Shown here: positions 9,100 through 19,273 of the stretch, one piece after another
Layout: every line of letters begins with the position of its first letter
How positions within the stretch are numbered: position 1 is the first letter of the stretch
DNA from: an uncultured Pelagibacteraceae bacterium
GTDB taxonomy: Bacteria > Pseudomonadota > Alphaproteobacteria > Pelagibacterales > Pelagibacteraceae
Reading direction: 5' to 3'
Assembly: GCA_902525355.1 (NCBI GenBank)
Contig: CABZGO010000002.1
Coordinates: forward strand, 1-64,000
DNA length: 64,000 nucleotides
Made by a program: the position numbers and the translations under genes
The notes under the pieces: generated by a model
Database searches by the model: none
Told to the model about the DNA's origin: nothing
The model's input: only the letters and a program-made list of their open reading frames with translations

Positions 9100-10846
9100 A
9101 TATCTCTGCTTTATGTTTGAATACAAATAATCTTGTTGAGAAAAATTCATTTAACATATCTATTTTTCTAATTTTTATATTTTTCATACCAATTAATTCA
9201 GTTATTTTTTCAGTACTTAACCTATTAGGATATATAAAAATAAATTTTTTTTCGCTTTCTAATAAATTTTTATAATACTTTTTATCAAATAATAATAAAT
9301 CTTTTGATTTATATAATGGAACGTAATTGTTATGATAAAAATATCCTTCATTATAAGTCAAAATTTTTAAATCAGAATATTTTTTTTCAATTTCTCTGGA
9401 AACTTTATATCCATAAGACATTTGATTTAAAATCCTATCCTTATTTATAAAATTTCCATAGATTGACATAAATGTTAATAAAACTAATCCAACAGAAATA
9501 AAATAACTTTGTAAAAATATCAGAAATTTAAAAATAGTATTGAAAGGATTGTTATAATTATAAAAAAAGCTCACAAACATTAAAATAGGAAGAAACCATC
9601 TTATTTGAATGTTTCCAGTAGAAATTATAGACAAAAATAAAATTGATAAAATAAAATATATTTTTGTTTTTTTATTATTTAAAAATAATATTGATAAAAA
9701 TCCAATACCTAAAAGTTTAAAAATTTCAGAAGTCGCGAAATAATTTATAAAATTATTATCTAGATAATTGAGTTTTATTGGATAAATAAATTTTACAGGT
9801 AAAAAAATTAAATTTAGAAACGTTAATTTGTTATCATAATTCGTTAAATAACTTTTTATATTTTTAAACCATTCAATGTTAGCACTATCAATTAAATATA
9901 ATGGAACAAAAGGTTCACCAAATATCCTGAATTTTATAATACAAATTGGTAAAGCAAATAATATAAAACTGCTAACATAAATTATTGTTATAAAAAAAAT
10001 ATTTTTAAATCTTTTTATTAAAAAAATTTGATACAGATAAATAATTAAGCAAATAGGTGCAAAAATAAATTTTATAGATATTGCAAAAGGTAATACAAAA
10101 GCAATTAATTTATTTGAATTATAGCAAATTTCAGATTTTTGATGAATAAGATAAATTAATGAGTAAATAACCAAAAAACAGGGTAAAATAAAAATTTTCT
10201 GTGTTGTACTAACGCTAAATACATAAGGACTAGATAGTATCATTAAATTTTTAATATTTAGATTGCTCGTCTTTTCTTTTTTTAAGAAACTGTAATTAAT
10301 ATATGAAATAATCATTAAATAAATCACATTGATTACAGATGATGTGTTTTCAAATTTTAAATTTAGTCCAAACAAATTTAAAAACTCATTCGATCCCAAA
10401 GTTACATAGTCTAATGTATAGTTTTCATAAAAAAATCCCTTTTTTATAAGTCTTGGTATTTCTAAATGATATCTTAAACTATCTACATCACTGACTGGGA
10501 TAAAAGATGATAAATAATATAACAATAATATTATCAGTACTAACAATGAAGTATGATTTTTCTTAATTTTAAACTTTTTAAAAACAAAATTTTTAACAGA
10601 CAAAAAACTATATAAAGTTTTATAAAATCCATAAATTATTAAAAAAAAAGCAATAATTATAGAAAGAAAAAAAGTATTTATATTAAATAAAAAACTATAA
10701 GATATTATGAGATATATTAACGAGATAAATCCTGTAAAAAAAACAGAAAAAATAATTATATTTCTTTCAAAATGAAGTTTTCTATAAAAATTATTTGATA
10801 TGCAAAAAAGCCCATATATAAATAGTGTACATAGTATAATTTGCAT
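9074..10846 (-). CDS. Large polytopic GT-C-like membrane protein
   Basis: 590 aa, about twelve hydrophobic segments and a soluble C-terminal tail of about 100 residues. The motif PVSDVDSLRYH (Asp120, Asp122, His127) sits after the first block of membrane segments, as expected for the catalytic acidic loop of GT-C enzymes. The divergent neighbour at 10913-12643 shares PISDVDS at matching depth plus a related SYG...KY tail, so the two are probable paralogues arranged head to head. A role as a periplasmic glycosyltransferase using polyprenyl-phosphate sugar is inferred. I recognise no named family with certainty. Confidence 0.6.
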   Translation of the reverse strand: MQIILCTLFIYGLFCISNNFYRKLHFERNIIIFSVFFTGFISLIYLIISYSFLFNINTFFLSIIIAFFLIIYGFYKTLYSFLSVKNFVFKKFKIKKNHTSLLVLIILLLYYLSSFIPVSDVDSLRYHLEIPRLIKKGFFYENYTLDYVTLGSNEFLNLFGLNLKFENTSSVINVIYLMIISYINYSFLKKEKTSNLNIKNLMILSSPYVFSVSTTQKIFILPCFLVIYSLIYLIHQKSEICYNSNKLIAFVLPFAISIKFIFAPICLIIYLYQIFLIKRFKNIFFITIIYVSSFILFALPICIIKFRIFGEPFVPLYLIDSANIEWFKNIKSYLTNYDNKLTFLNLIFLPVKFIYPIKLNYLDNNFINYFATSEIFKLLGIGFLSILFLNNKKTKIYFILSILFLSIISTGNIQIRWFLPILMFVSFFYNYNNPFNTIFKFLIFLQSYFISVGLVLLTFMSIYGNFINKDRILNQMSYGYKVSREIEKKYSDLKILTYNEGYFYHNNYVPLYKSKDLLLFDKKYYKNLLESEKKFIFIYPNRLSTEKITELIGMKNIKIRKIDMLNEFFSTRLFVFKHKAEIFIYEIELN

Positions 10847-10871
10847 AAATTTAACGTTACAGAAATTTGAA

Positions 10872-10901
10872 GATAATATAACTTAAATTTATTATATTAT
10901 C
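10872..10901. promoter_or_regulatory. Perfect 10-bp inverted repeat in a divergent spacer
   Basis: Arms GATAATATAA (10872-10881) and its exact reverse complement (10892-10901) flank a 10 bp spacer, midway between the divergent starts at 10846 and 10913. Each arm contains a TATATT or TATTAT-like sequence that could act as a -10 element for the gene it faces. It may be two symmetric promoters or an operator. The AT-rich background makes chance palindromes likely. Confidence 0.3.
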
Positions 10902-10912
10902 CAAAGTATTTT

Positions 10913-12643
10913 ATGTACGGTAGCTTTTATTCAGATAATTTTTTCTTAAATTTTATTACAAGTTTTATTTTTTTATCATCTTTATTTTTCATTTCCTTTT
11001 TAAAAATTAAATTTAATAAAAAAGAAATAGTTCTGTTTGGAAATTATCAACCTGTTATAATTTTTTTTTTATTCTTATCTTTCTTTACTCTCATTTTTAA
11101 TTTTATTGTCTATTTTGATAAAATCTATTTATTTCGATATATAACTTTTTTATATTTTTTACTCATTATTTTTATACTTGTAAAATTTGAAAATTCTTTT
11201 TTTTCGCATTTAAATATAAAATTTAATAAAAAAAATTATAAATTATTATTATTATTCTTAATTTTTTTATTAATAGCAATTTTGCCCATCTCAGATGTAG
11301 ATAGTGTTTCAGTCCATTTAAGATCTGCAACATATATTTATGAAAATGGACTTAGTAATATTGATTACAACAAAAATTTTGAATTTTTATCAATTTCAAA
11401 CAGTGAAATTCTTCTTTTATTGTCTCCGATTCTAAAGTCAGATAATTTTGGATCTCAACTTAATTTTTTTACAATTTTTTTCTTATATCTAATCTCAAAA
11501 AAAAATTTCAATTTCTTTTTGTTTCTTTTCTCATGTCCATTATTTATTTTTTTAATTTCAACTCAAAAATTACAGCTTTTTTTTTCTATTATATTTTTAA
11601 TATTATTCATACTTATTCAAAAAGATAAAATTAAATCAAAATCAGAAATATTTTTGTTTATATCTTTATTAAGCTTCTATGCTACTGGTAAGGTTTATTA
11701 TGTTCTATTATCTTTATTGTTGTTAATTTATTTTTTATTAAATAATAAAGACAAATTAAAAATTTCGATCATTTTTAGTTTAATAAATTTAATTATTATT
11801 TTTTTACCAATATTCCTATTAAAATATAAATTTTTTGGAAACCCAACGGCACCATTTTTTGACGAAATATTTGGAAATTCTAGAGATATATTTACTAATT
11901 ATTCTTTGGCTTTAAGAGAGTCGCAGGGCTGGTTGTCAGATTATAAAAACTTTTTAATTTATATTAAACCTTTTTTACCTACAAATTTAGCTGATTTAAG
12001 TAATACGTTAGGTTTGATATTCTTTCTATTGTTATTTGATTTAAAATTACAAAAAGAATTAAATTTTATACCGTTGATTATAATAATAACAATTTTATCT
12101 ACTGGTCAAATTCTTTCTAGGTATTATTTTGAGTCATTTCTATTGTTGAGTTATTTTTATTTAGAAAAAAGAAATAATTACATCAAACTGATTGGAAATT
12201 TACAGCTAATCTTTGTTATTTGTTTTACCTTAGTTTTCATTTTTATGGCCTATGTGGACAAAAATGTAATCTTTGAAAAAAATAAATATATGAATAAATT
12301 TTCCTACGGTTTCTATAATAATAATATCTATAATAAATATGCAGATGAAAAAATTGTCCTTACCCTTACACAAGGTCGAGCAAATATATTTTCGAATAAA
12401 AATATTATTCCAAGGTCATTTTTAGAAATAAGTGATATCTACAATGGTGACAAAGAAAAATTTATTAAATTTTTAAATGATAATAAAATTAATTTTATAA
12501 TATCTTACAAAGATAAGTTACAGCCAGCTTGTTTGAATGAAGAGAAAATTGCTGTCATTGAAGAAATTAATGCAACAAGAAATTTTCTAAATAATTTAAG
12601 ACTAGAAAGTTATGTTTACAAAGTAGATAAGAAAAATTGTTAA
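10913..12643 (+). CDS. Large polytopic GT-C-like membrane protein
   Basis: 576 aa, strongly hydrophobic, with PISDVDSVSVH (Asp128, Asp130, His135) after the N-terminal membrane block and a soluble C-terminal tail of about 110 residues. The motif position, total length and the FSYGFYNN...KYADEKIV tail parallel the divergent gene at 9074-10846, so they look like diverged duplicates. The predicted role is periplasmic sugar transfer from a polyprenyl carrier; this rests on the acidic motif and context. The stop codon shares a TTAA with the convergent gene at 12640. Confidence 0.6.
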   Translation: MYGSFYSDNFFLNFITSFIFLSSLFFISFLKIKFNKKEIVLFGNYQPVIIFFLFLSFFTLIFNFIVYFDKIYLFRYITFLYFLLIIFILVKFENSFFSHLNIKFNKKNYKLLLLFLIFLLIAILPISDVDSVSVHLRSATYIYENGLSNIDYNKNFEFLSISNSEILLLLSPILKSDNFGSQLNFFTIFFLYLISKKNFNFFLFLFSCPLFIFLISTQKLQLFFSIIFLILFILIQKDKIKSKSEIFLFISLLSFYATGKVYYVLLSLLLLIYFLLNNKDKLKISIIFSLINLIIIFLPIFLLKYKFFGNPTAPFFDEIFGNSRDIFTNYSLALRESQGWLSDYKNFLIYIKPFLPTNLADLSNTLGLIFFLLLFDLKLQKELNFIPLIIIITILSTGQILSRYYFESFLLLSYFYLEKRNNYIKLIGNLQLIFVICFTLVFIFMAYVDKNVIFEKNKYMNKFSYGFYNNNIYNKYADEKIVLTLTQGRANIFSNKNIIPRSFLEISDIYNGDKEKFIKFLNDNKINFIISYKDKLQPACLNEEKIAVIEEINATRNFLNNLRLESYVYKVDKKNC

Positions 12644-13566
12644 ATTTTTTTGTAGGATAAAATTTTTGCTCTTATTCTATTGTAATCTATTACTACATCG
12701 TAATTAGAAATTGAAATTAATTTCTTGTTTTTAAAAATATTATATTTTTTAAAAACTTTATTATAAAATATTATTAACCCATAGGACATGCAATCTTGAA
12801 AAAAATAGCTATATAAATTCTCTGGGTTATTAATCGCAAATGAGGAATTTGAGATAATCTGCTTTGCTCTATTTCTATCTACAAGACCAAAGTTTTTTAA
12901 ATTTTTTATTTGAATCTTATCTCCTATAACTGCAATCTTAAAATCTTTTTTTAATCGATAAATCAATTTAAATATATAATTGTTGTATTGAACTGATAAG
13001 TTTCTATAGTAAATCACAAAATCATATAATTTTTTACATTTTTTAGGGTTTTTCCTATAATCTTTTAATATAAAATTAAATTCAAACTTTTTTCCACGTA
13101 ATTTATATTTAAATCGATAAAAATTATTTGAAAAAATTATTTTTTTGAATCTTAATTTTATTACCAATAAGCTAACTCTTTCACATAAATTAATTAAGAA
13201 TGAATATTTTTTTTTGATTATTGTTCCTGTAATTGGACCTATTTTAGAATTTGGTGGTAAAAAAATAAAAATTAAAAAATTCCAAAGTGGAGTATAATTC
13301 AAAAAAAGAACGTTTTTTGACTGAAAATAAAGTTTCCATAAGTAAATCAGTCCTATTAAAGGATAGATATATTTATGAAGCACACTTTTATAAATTTGAC
13401 TATTTTTTTTAAATTTATTTTTTTGAAATTTACTTGAACTGTTTATATTAATTAATTTAATACTTTTATTAGTTTTGCTAATGTATCTTATATATGATCT
13501 TCCAAGAATACCCTCGCCACTGTTGCTAGAGTAGTCACACGCCCAAAAATATATTTTTTTTACCAT
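12640..13566 (-). CDS. Putative glycosyltransferase of the island
   Basis: 308 aa, basic, with no membrane-spanning start. The N-terminus (KIYFWACDYSSNSGEGILG) resembles the donor/acceptor loop of GT-B glycosyltransferases, and it has a PITGT segment and a late SFAINNPENLYSYFFQDCMSYG segment that resembles the GT4 C-terminal acidic region. No perfect E-x7-E motif is present, so it may be a divergent or non-canonical GT. It starts 48 bp from the divergent WecG-like gene. Function is inferred mainly from context. Confidence 0.5.
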   Translation of the reverse strand: MVKKIYFWACDYSSNSGEGILGRSYIRYISKTNKSIKLININSSSKFQKNKFKKNSQIYKSVLHKYIYPLIGLIYLWKLYFQSKNVLFLNYTPLWNFLIFIFLPPNSKIGPITGTIIKKKYSFLINLCERVSLLVIKLRFKKIIFSNNFYRFKYKLRGKKFEFNFILKDYRKNPKKCKKLYDFVIYYRNLSVQYNNYIFKLIYRLKKDFKIAVIGDKIQIKNLKNFGLVDRNRAKQIISNSSFAINNPENLYSYFFQDCMSYGLIIFYNKVFKKYNIFKNKKLISISNYDVVIDYNRIRAKILSYKKI

Positions 13567-13614
13567 AAAAAATTTAATATTTAATTATATATAATTTAAA
13601 GATAAACAAAATAT

Positions 13615-14319
13615 ATGAAGAAAAAAATTATAAATTTTTATGGAATAAAGTTTTATAATCATGATTTTAAAAAATTAATAGGAATTCTTGATAATGGTGG
13701 ATATCTAGTTGCACCTGCAGCATCTGCATTATCCTCTATTAAGATGAATACTAAATATTTAGAAGCATTACAAAAATCCTCAGTAGCGATATTAGACAGT
13801 GGATTTTTCTGTATTCTATTAAAAATTTTTAAGAAAAAAAATGTAAATAAATACTCAGGTTACCTATTTTTAAAAACATTTATAAATTATTTACCTATTA
13901 AAAAAAAAAAATTATTATTAGTCGATCCAAACTATTTAGAGTCAAAAGAGAATTTACTTTATTTAAAAAAAAAAAATTTTAATAATATTAAATCTTATAT
14001 AGCTCCAATTTATAGAAAAAAAATAGAAGATTATAAGCTTTTAAAAATTATAAATTCTTATAAACCTAAATATGTTATCATAAACATTGGCGGTGAGACT
14101 CAAGAAATTCTTGCACTATTTTTAAATAAAAATTTAAACCGTAATACTTCGATAATTTGTACTGGTGCTGCCATAGCATTTTTAACAAAAAGACAAGCGC
14201 CAATTAATGATTTTGTGGATAAATATTATTTAGGGTGGTTTGTAAGATTAATTTACAATCCAAAAGTTTATTTTTCTAGAATATTAAATTCATTAAAATT
14301 GATCAAGCTTTTCTTTTAA
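13615..14319 (+). CDS. WecG/TagA/CpsF-family glycosyltransferase
   Basis: 234 aa, the usual family length. Conserved blocks include an N-terminal VAPAASAL stretch, a LDSG segment (60-63) where the family has its catalytic Asp, and the C-terminal TGAAIAFLTKRQAP...YYLGWFVRLIYNP signature. The family adds ManNAc, ManNAcA or related sugars to polyprenyl-PP-GlcNAc on the inner leaflet, the step after WecA. A WecA-type gene lies at 6120 in the same island, so this is probably the second transferase. Its 3' end overlaps the convergent Wzy-like gene by 27 bp. Confidence 0.85.
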   Translation: MKKKIINFYGIKFYNHDFKKLIGILDNGGYLVAPAASALSSIKMNTKYLEALQKSSVAILDSGFFCILLKIFKKKNVNKYSGYLFLKTFINYLPIKKKKLLLVDPNYLESKENLLYLKKKNFNNIKSYIAPIYRKKIEDYKLLKIINSYKPKYVIINIGGETQEILALFLNKNLNRNTSIICTGAAIAFLTKRQAPINDFVDKYYLGWFVRLIYNPKVYFSRILNSLKLIKLFF

Positions 14320-15684
14320 TAAATTGTATTTATATTCAACGAACAATGCTGGTAAAATATACATACAATAATCTATAGAAAAAATTCCAATTGATGTCTC
14401 TAGAACTCCACGTAAGAAAAGTATAACTAATATTAAACACGAAAAATTAATTAATTCATAATTATCTCTACTGAAACATTTTTTTTTTAATATAAAAAAT
14501 GAAATTAGATAAAGTGATCTTAAACATAGTAATATTATCGTTATCAAACCATAAATACCACCCGATGATAAAGAATAGAAAATTATACTTGAGGCAGTGT
14601 TGTTAATTATATATCTATCTCCCATAGGACCATATCCAATAAAATTATTTTCTTTTATTTTTAAAAAAATCTTCTTCCAATGAAGAGTTCTGAATGATGA
14701 AAAGCTTTTAGGATCTGTATCTCTATAAACCTGAACTTCATATTTGTCAGAGTTTTTAGGCTTTTCAATAAATTCTTTATATTCTTTAAAATTAAATATA
14801 CTTGTTTCTTTATTTTCTACATTTTGACTTTTAAAAACTTTATATGCAATTAAGTAATTGTAACTAATTTTGCTTAAATTCATGCCATAAAATAAAATAA
14901 TTGGAAGTATTAATATTAAAGCTAATTCTTTTATTTTATTTTTTAAACTTTGGTTCTTAAAAAATAAAATTAAAAAAATAATTACAGGCCACAAAAAAAG
15001 TATTGTTCTAGATTGAAATAAACAGATGTTTAAGCCAAAAAATATAATTAATGGATATCGAACAATTTTATAAATAATATTATTAAAATTAAAACATAAT
15101 AAAAAAGCAATTAAAAGAAGGGCTGTTCTTGCCAACCCAGTAGGTCTAGGAACAGTAAAGTCATATGCATAAACTGTTGGCCACATATTGTAAAATGAAA
15201 GGGTTGATGAAAAAAAATTCAAAAAAAGAGGGTATATAAATTTTAAAAAAACAATAAACAAAATTATCATAGAAATCAAATTTAACTGGAAACAAATTTT
15301 TTCATCATTATCAATTAATATAAAATTTACTAAAGTTAGCATTATAAATGGAAAATAAATCCAATAAAAATTAATGAAATAATTATTTGAGAGCATTAAT
15401 GAAAAAAGTTGTGTTAAAAAATACAAAATTAAAAATATTGATGTTAAATTAATAGAAAAAGCTATTTTTAAAAATCTTTTGTTTTTTAAAATAAATAATA
15501 TCCACATTAACGATAAAATTATTGGAACTAAAATTCTAAGTAATTTAATAAAATCTGAATTAAATAAATTTTGAAAATTATATTGAAATTTAAATATGTA
15601 ATCTGGGTTAATGCCAATACTTAACCAAATAGATATCCAAATTAATATAACAAAGATATTTTTTAAATTAAAATAATTACTCAT
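14293..15684 (-). CDS. Wzy-like O-antigen polymerase/ligase membrane protein
   Basis: 463 aa with about ten or eleven hydrophobic segments and one large hydrophilic loop (around 290-370). The loop region SSFRTLHW...ENNFIGYGPMGDRY...SSIIFYSLSSGG is typical of Wzy_C-type proteins, although it lacks the HPHN motif of the two ligase-like paralogues. It therefore may be the true Wzy polymerase of the island. It follows the GT4 gene with an 8 bp overlap at 15677-15684 in a minus-strand run that starts at 21074. Confidence 0.72.
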   Translation of the reverse strand: MSNYFNLKNIFVILIWISIWLSIGINPDYIFKFQYNFQNLFNSDFIKLLRILVPIILSLMWILFILKNKRFLKIAFSINLTSIFLILYFLTQLFSLMLSNNYFINFYWIYFPFIMLTLVNFILIDNDEKICFQLNLISMIILFIVFLKFIYPLFLNFFSSTLSFYNMWPTVYAYDFTVPRPTGLARTALLLIAFLLCFNFNNIIYKIVRYPLIIFFGLNICLFQSRTILFLWPVIIFLILFFKNQSLKNKIKELALILILPIILFYGMNLSKISYNYLIAYKVFKSQNVENKETSIFNFKEYKEFIEKPKNSDKYEVQVYRDTDPKSFSSFRTLHWKKIFLKIKENNFIGYGPMGDRYIINNTASSIIFYSLSSGGIYGLITIILLCLRSLYLISFFILKKKCFSRDNYELINFSCLILVILFLRGVLETSIGIFSIDYCMYILPALFVEYKYNLLKEKLDQF

Positions 15685-16768
15685 TTAAATTAATTTTCTT
15701 CAAAAAATTATTAAATATAAATTTCATATAATATTTTTTTTTGTAATAAAGCATAATTCTCTTTGAATTTTTTGAATATTTTTTTTTATAAATTTTATTT
15801 TTAATAATTTTTTTTAATTCATAATTTTCTCTATAAATAATTGGAATTGACTCTGAAATTAGATTAATACCTTTCACACCATGAATTGTAGTAATTATTC
15901 TTCCTCCTAAAATTAGACTTTCAATAATTTTTATTTTTGTACCAGTTGCCTTTTTCATTGGAAATAACAAAAACTCAGCATTTTTGATTAAAAAGTTTAA
16001 ATTATTTTTTTTTATATTCTTGAAATATTTGATATTTTTATTTTTTAATTTTTCTAAAGGGAAACCGCTACCAGTTATAATAAAATTTATATTTGGATAA
16101 ATTTTAATAATAATTGGGTATAATTTATCTAAAATTTCATCTATAGCCTCTTTATTTGGATTAAACCAATAACTACCTATAAACATAAAATATTTCTTTG
16201 GTACTTCAAAAATTGGCTTTTGAATTTTTAATCTTTTTATATCAACTCCGTTTTCTAAAATATATGGATTCTCTTTATAAAGCTTTTTTATTCTTTTTTT
16301 ATCATTTAAAGAGACTACTGTAGAATAGTTGCAATATCTGAATAGAAATTTTTCAAAATATTTTGATAAAAAAATAATAAATTTATTACTTTTATTTTTT
16401 ATTCTTATATCGTATTCGATATTATGCGAGTGATAAATAAAAGTACTTTTTTTAAAAAAAAATTTACCTAATAAAAAAAAAATAAATGAGTACCCAATCC
16501 AGCTTGCACCTTCAATAATAATTACATTTTTATTATAATTTCTAATTATTTTTTTTATCTTAAATATGAATGCAATAATATTTTTAATTTTGAATATAAA
16601 ATTCAAAAAAATATTCTTAATCTTTGTGTCATTTATTTCAAAAAGTTTTTTATTATCATTAATAGAATTAAATAAACTCAAAGTAACTTCCGCAGCACCG
16701 TTGCCCCCTTTTGAGGCAAAGTAAAAGCATACTACAAATATATTAATTTTATTTTTTTGAAAATTCAT
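15677..16768 (-). CDS. Family 4 (GT-B) glycosyltransferase
   Basis: 363 aa. The N-terminal GGNGAAEVTLSLF block and the C-terminal domain (FIGSYWFNPNKEAIDE, then FLLFPMKKATGTKIKIIESLILGG) match GT4 enzymes; the GTKIKIIE segment corresponds to the nucleotide-sugar binding E of the E-x7-E motif. It likely extends the lipid-linked oligosaccharide in the cytoplasm. It overlaps both neighbours (20 bp with the flippase upstream, 8 bp with the Wzy-like gene downstream), arguing for one operon. The sugar donor is unknown. Confidence 0.8.
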   Translation of the reverse strand: MNFQKNKINIFVVCFYFASKGGNGAAEVTLSLFNSINDNKKLFEINDTKIKNIFLNFIFKIKNIIAFIFKIKKIIRNYNKNVIIIEGASWIGYSFIFFLLGKFFFKKSTFIYHSHNIEYDIRIKNKSNKFIIFLSKYFEKFLFRYCNYSTVVSLNDKKRIKKLYKENPYILENGVDIKRLKIQKPIFEVPKKYFMFIGSYWFNPNKEAIDEILDKLYPIIIKIYPNINFIITGSGFPLEKLKNKNIKYFKNIKKNNLNFLIKNAEFLLFPMKKATGTKIKIIESLILGGRIITTIHGVKGINLISESIPIIYRENYELKKIIKNKIYKKKYSKNSKRIMLYYKKKYYMKFIFNNFLKKINLNE

Positions 16769-18143
16769 TTTTAAGTATATTTACAGGAATATTTAACAAA
16801 GAAATAATTATTAGTATAATTATATTTATATAAACAAAATAAAAGTTTTCTATATAAATGAAAAAAAATATAGTCGAAAAAAACAAAATCTGAAAAATTA
16901 AAATTTTATAATTTAAAATGAACGCTCTTAATTCAAAAATTCTAAATGATAATAAAATAAATTCTTTTAAAATAATAACAAAGACAAAAAAATAAATATT
17001 TTCATAATGTATACTTACAAACAAACCAATTAAAAAGGGAAAAATACTATAAGTTTCTAATATTGTATTTTTTTTTGCAATTGAATTAGCCTCATACATT
17101 GAAACTAAAATATTTGAACAGCTTCCAAGAAATGTTGCTAATAAAAATAATTCAAAAAGTTTGAGTATTTTTATTTGGTAACCATCTTTTAACCACCAAT
17201 TTAAAATATTTTCGTAAAATGGAAGAAATATTAAAATAAGGAAACTGGACAAGTAAATAAATAAATATAAGTTTGCAGTAAGAGTTTTTTTTTTATTTTT
17301 ATCATTTTTTGCTGCCGATAATTTTGGAAGTATTACAGAAATAATTGCACTTGAAATAATTGTTAATTTCGCAGCAATTTGTTGTGGTATTGAATAGGTT
17401 ATTAATAATAAAGATCCAAAATATATTTTAATTAAATGTTTATCAAAGTAATCATATATCTGAGTATAAAAAGATGTAAGTGTCATCCATTTTGAGTGAA
17501 AATAAAACTTATGTGTTAGTTTTAAATTTATTTTAGCATTAATTAATACTTTTTTTTTTATCAGCAAAATTAGTAAGAATAAAATTGAAATTACTTTTAT
17601 TGCCAATGAAATATTAAAAAGATTTATTACTATAAAATTTTTATCAATATCAGTAAAAATTAAAAAACCTGGTAATGAAATTGATAAGCTATAAAAAGAT
17701 AGGTTTGATAAACTTGTTTCTTTAAAATAACTTAATCCTCTGGAAATATATTCTAAATTAATGTAAATTATTGTTAATACTATCCCTATAAAAAGAGAAA
17801 AACCTACGGAAATAAAGTTTTTACTTTCCAAAAAAAAATTTATAAAAAATAAACATATTCCAGATAATATGCTTCCTAATATGATGGATAAAATTAAAGT
17901 TGTATAAATTAGATTTTCTCTTTCTCTTTTTCCAACTGTTTGAATGTTTATAGATGCTATTTTGCCAAGTTGTAAACTAAGAATCATCCCTAAAGTAAGA
18001 ATGAAATGTTGAATTAGGTAATTGGCATATGTGTCGTTATCAAAGTAATTTAAATAAATCGGAATTGAGAAAAAAGTAACAAATATAGATATTATTCCTG
18101 GTAAGAAAGAAAATATAATATTTACTGAATGTTTATTGCGCAA
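16749..18143 (-). CDS. Wzx-type polysaccharide flippase (MOP superfamily)
   Basis: 464 aa with about twelve to fourteen hydrophobic segments and no large soluble domain. The N-terminal FSFLPGIISIFVTFFSIPIY pattern and internal YSIPQQIAAKL...ISVILPKLS pattern are typical of Wzx/RfbX flippases, which move polyprenyl-PP-glycans to the periplasmic leaflet. It is the only flippase gene in the visible part of the island. It overlaps the WavE-like gene by 11 bp upstream and the GT4 gene downstream. The family call is strong, the substrate is not determinable. Confidence 0.82.
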   Translation of the reverse strand: MRNKHSVNIIFSFLPGIISIFVTFFSIPIYLNYFDNDTYANYLIQHFILTLGMILSLQLGKIASINIQTVGKRERENLIYTTLILSIILGSILSGICLFFINFFLESKNFISVGFSLFIGIVLTIIYINLEYISRGLSYFKETSLSNLSFYSLSISLPGFLIFTDIDKNFIVINLFNISLAIKVISILFLLILLIKKKVLINAKINLKLTHKFYFHSKWMTLTSFYTQIYDYFDKHLIKIYFGSLLLITYSIPQQIAAKLTIISSAIISVILPKLSAAKNDKNKKKTLTANLYLFIYLSSFLILIFLPFYENILNWWLKDGYQIKILKLFELFLLATFLGSCSNILVSMYEANSIAKKNTILETYSIFPFLIGLFVSIHYENIYFFVFVIILKEFILLSFRIFELRAFILNYKILIFQILFFSTIFFFIYIENFYFVYINIIILIIISLLNIPVNILKNEFSKK

Positions 18144-19263
18144 TTATTCCATCCCTTAATCTCCAAACTTCTTTTTTACTTACATCAAACTGAAAACTTT
18201 TATTATTGTAGAGATTTAACCAATCAGAAAAGCTCAAAGCTTGCTTGAAATCTGATGTATAATTTTGAATAAATCTTTGTTCAAATTTCCAATCATATTT
18301 ATACCAAAAAAAATCAAAGTCAGATGAATCGACTACGCAAAATATTTTTCCACAATACTTCCACCAATCTTCTAGTTCCCAATTAAGAGTTATATTAGAA
18401 TTTTTTAAATATCTTGCACACAAGAAGATTTCATTGATAACTGCTGTTTCCTTTATAATACAAGGATATTTACCAAAATGTTTTTCTAATGATGATATAT
18501 AATTTTCAACTTCAAAATATTTTTCTAAATTTGTTGTTTCGCCAAATATAAAAATATCACTTAATCCATAAACTCTATATTTTCTTGTATCTATTGAGCT
18601 TGAAATTATTCTCGAACTCAAATGTTTGTACTCGGTATCTATTGAAAATACTGAAATTAGATTCTTAAGATGATTTAACGAATTTTTGTTGTAAATTCTA
18701 CAATCAGTTCTTGTTTTTAAACAATATTTAATATTTTTTTTTTTAACATATTTAAGTGCACTGTTTGTAGAAATAAGTTGAAGATTTATATTGTGAGGCT
18801 CATTTTTTGGAATATTATTTACAATTATTTTTATTTTATCACTATATTTTTTAACAGGAAATGAGTGAATTTCATTTTCCCAAGTAGAGAGTACAATTTC
18901 AGAATTCTTAAATAATTTTATGTAGAGTTCAATAGTTTGCTGTGTAAACTCACTAATTCCTTTTAAAGAGCCTTGTATAATTATTGCCGTATCTTTATTA
19001 TTATAGTTATCACTCTCAATAATAATATTTTCAGTAACTTTAGGTCTTAAAGTATAGGATACAAAATTATTTATAGTTTTGTCATTTACAATACCTTTTT
19101 CTATATTAATAATTTTTTTACCGTGAACTTGCTTTGTCAAATTAGTATTTAATTGACTTTTAATTTTTCTTGATAAATTATTTGTATCTCTAAACTCAAT
19201 AAGTTTTTTTGCAATAAAAGGAAAATTTAATTTTATAAAGTTTTTTATCTTACTAATTATCAT
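18133..19263 (-). CDS. WavE-like polysaccharide biosynthesis protein
   Basis: 376 aa. The middle contains TAIIIQGSLKGISEFTQQTI followed by LSTWENE, and later LKTRTDCRIYN, KHLSSRI, YGLSDIFIFGETTN and a PCIIKETAVINEIFL region, the ordered blocks I associate with the WavE family of LPS core synthesis. The TRTDCR element could be a DxD-like metal site of a GT-A glycosyltransferase. It lies between the HAD-nucleotidyltransferase gene (10 bp spacer) and the flippase, so it may transfer the activated group that the fusion enzyme makes; this is inference. Confidence 0.72.
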   Translation of the reverse strand: MIISKIKNFIKLNFPFIAKKLIEFRDTNNLSRKIKSQLNTNLTKQVHGKKIINIEKGIVNDKTINNFVSYTLRPKVTENIIIESDNYNNKDTAIIIQGSLKGISEFTQQTIELYIKLFKNSEIVLSTWENEIHSFPVKKYSDKIKIIVNNIPKNEPHNINLQLISTNSALKYVKKKNIKYCLKTRTDCRIYNKNSLNHLKNLISVFSIDTEYKHLSSRIISSSIDTRKYRVYGLSDIFIFGETTNLEKYFEVENYISSLEKHFGKYPCIIKETAVINEIFLCARYLKNSNITLNWELEDWWKYCGKIFCVVDSSDFDFFWYKYDWKFEQRFIQNYTSDFKQALSFSDWLNLYNNKSFQFDVSKKEVWRLRDGIIAQ

Positions 19264-19273
19264 AAATCGTATT

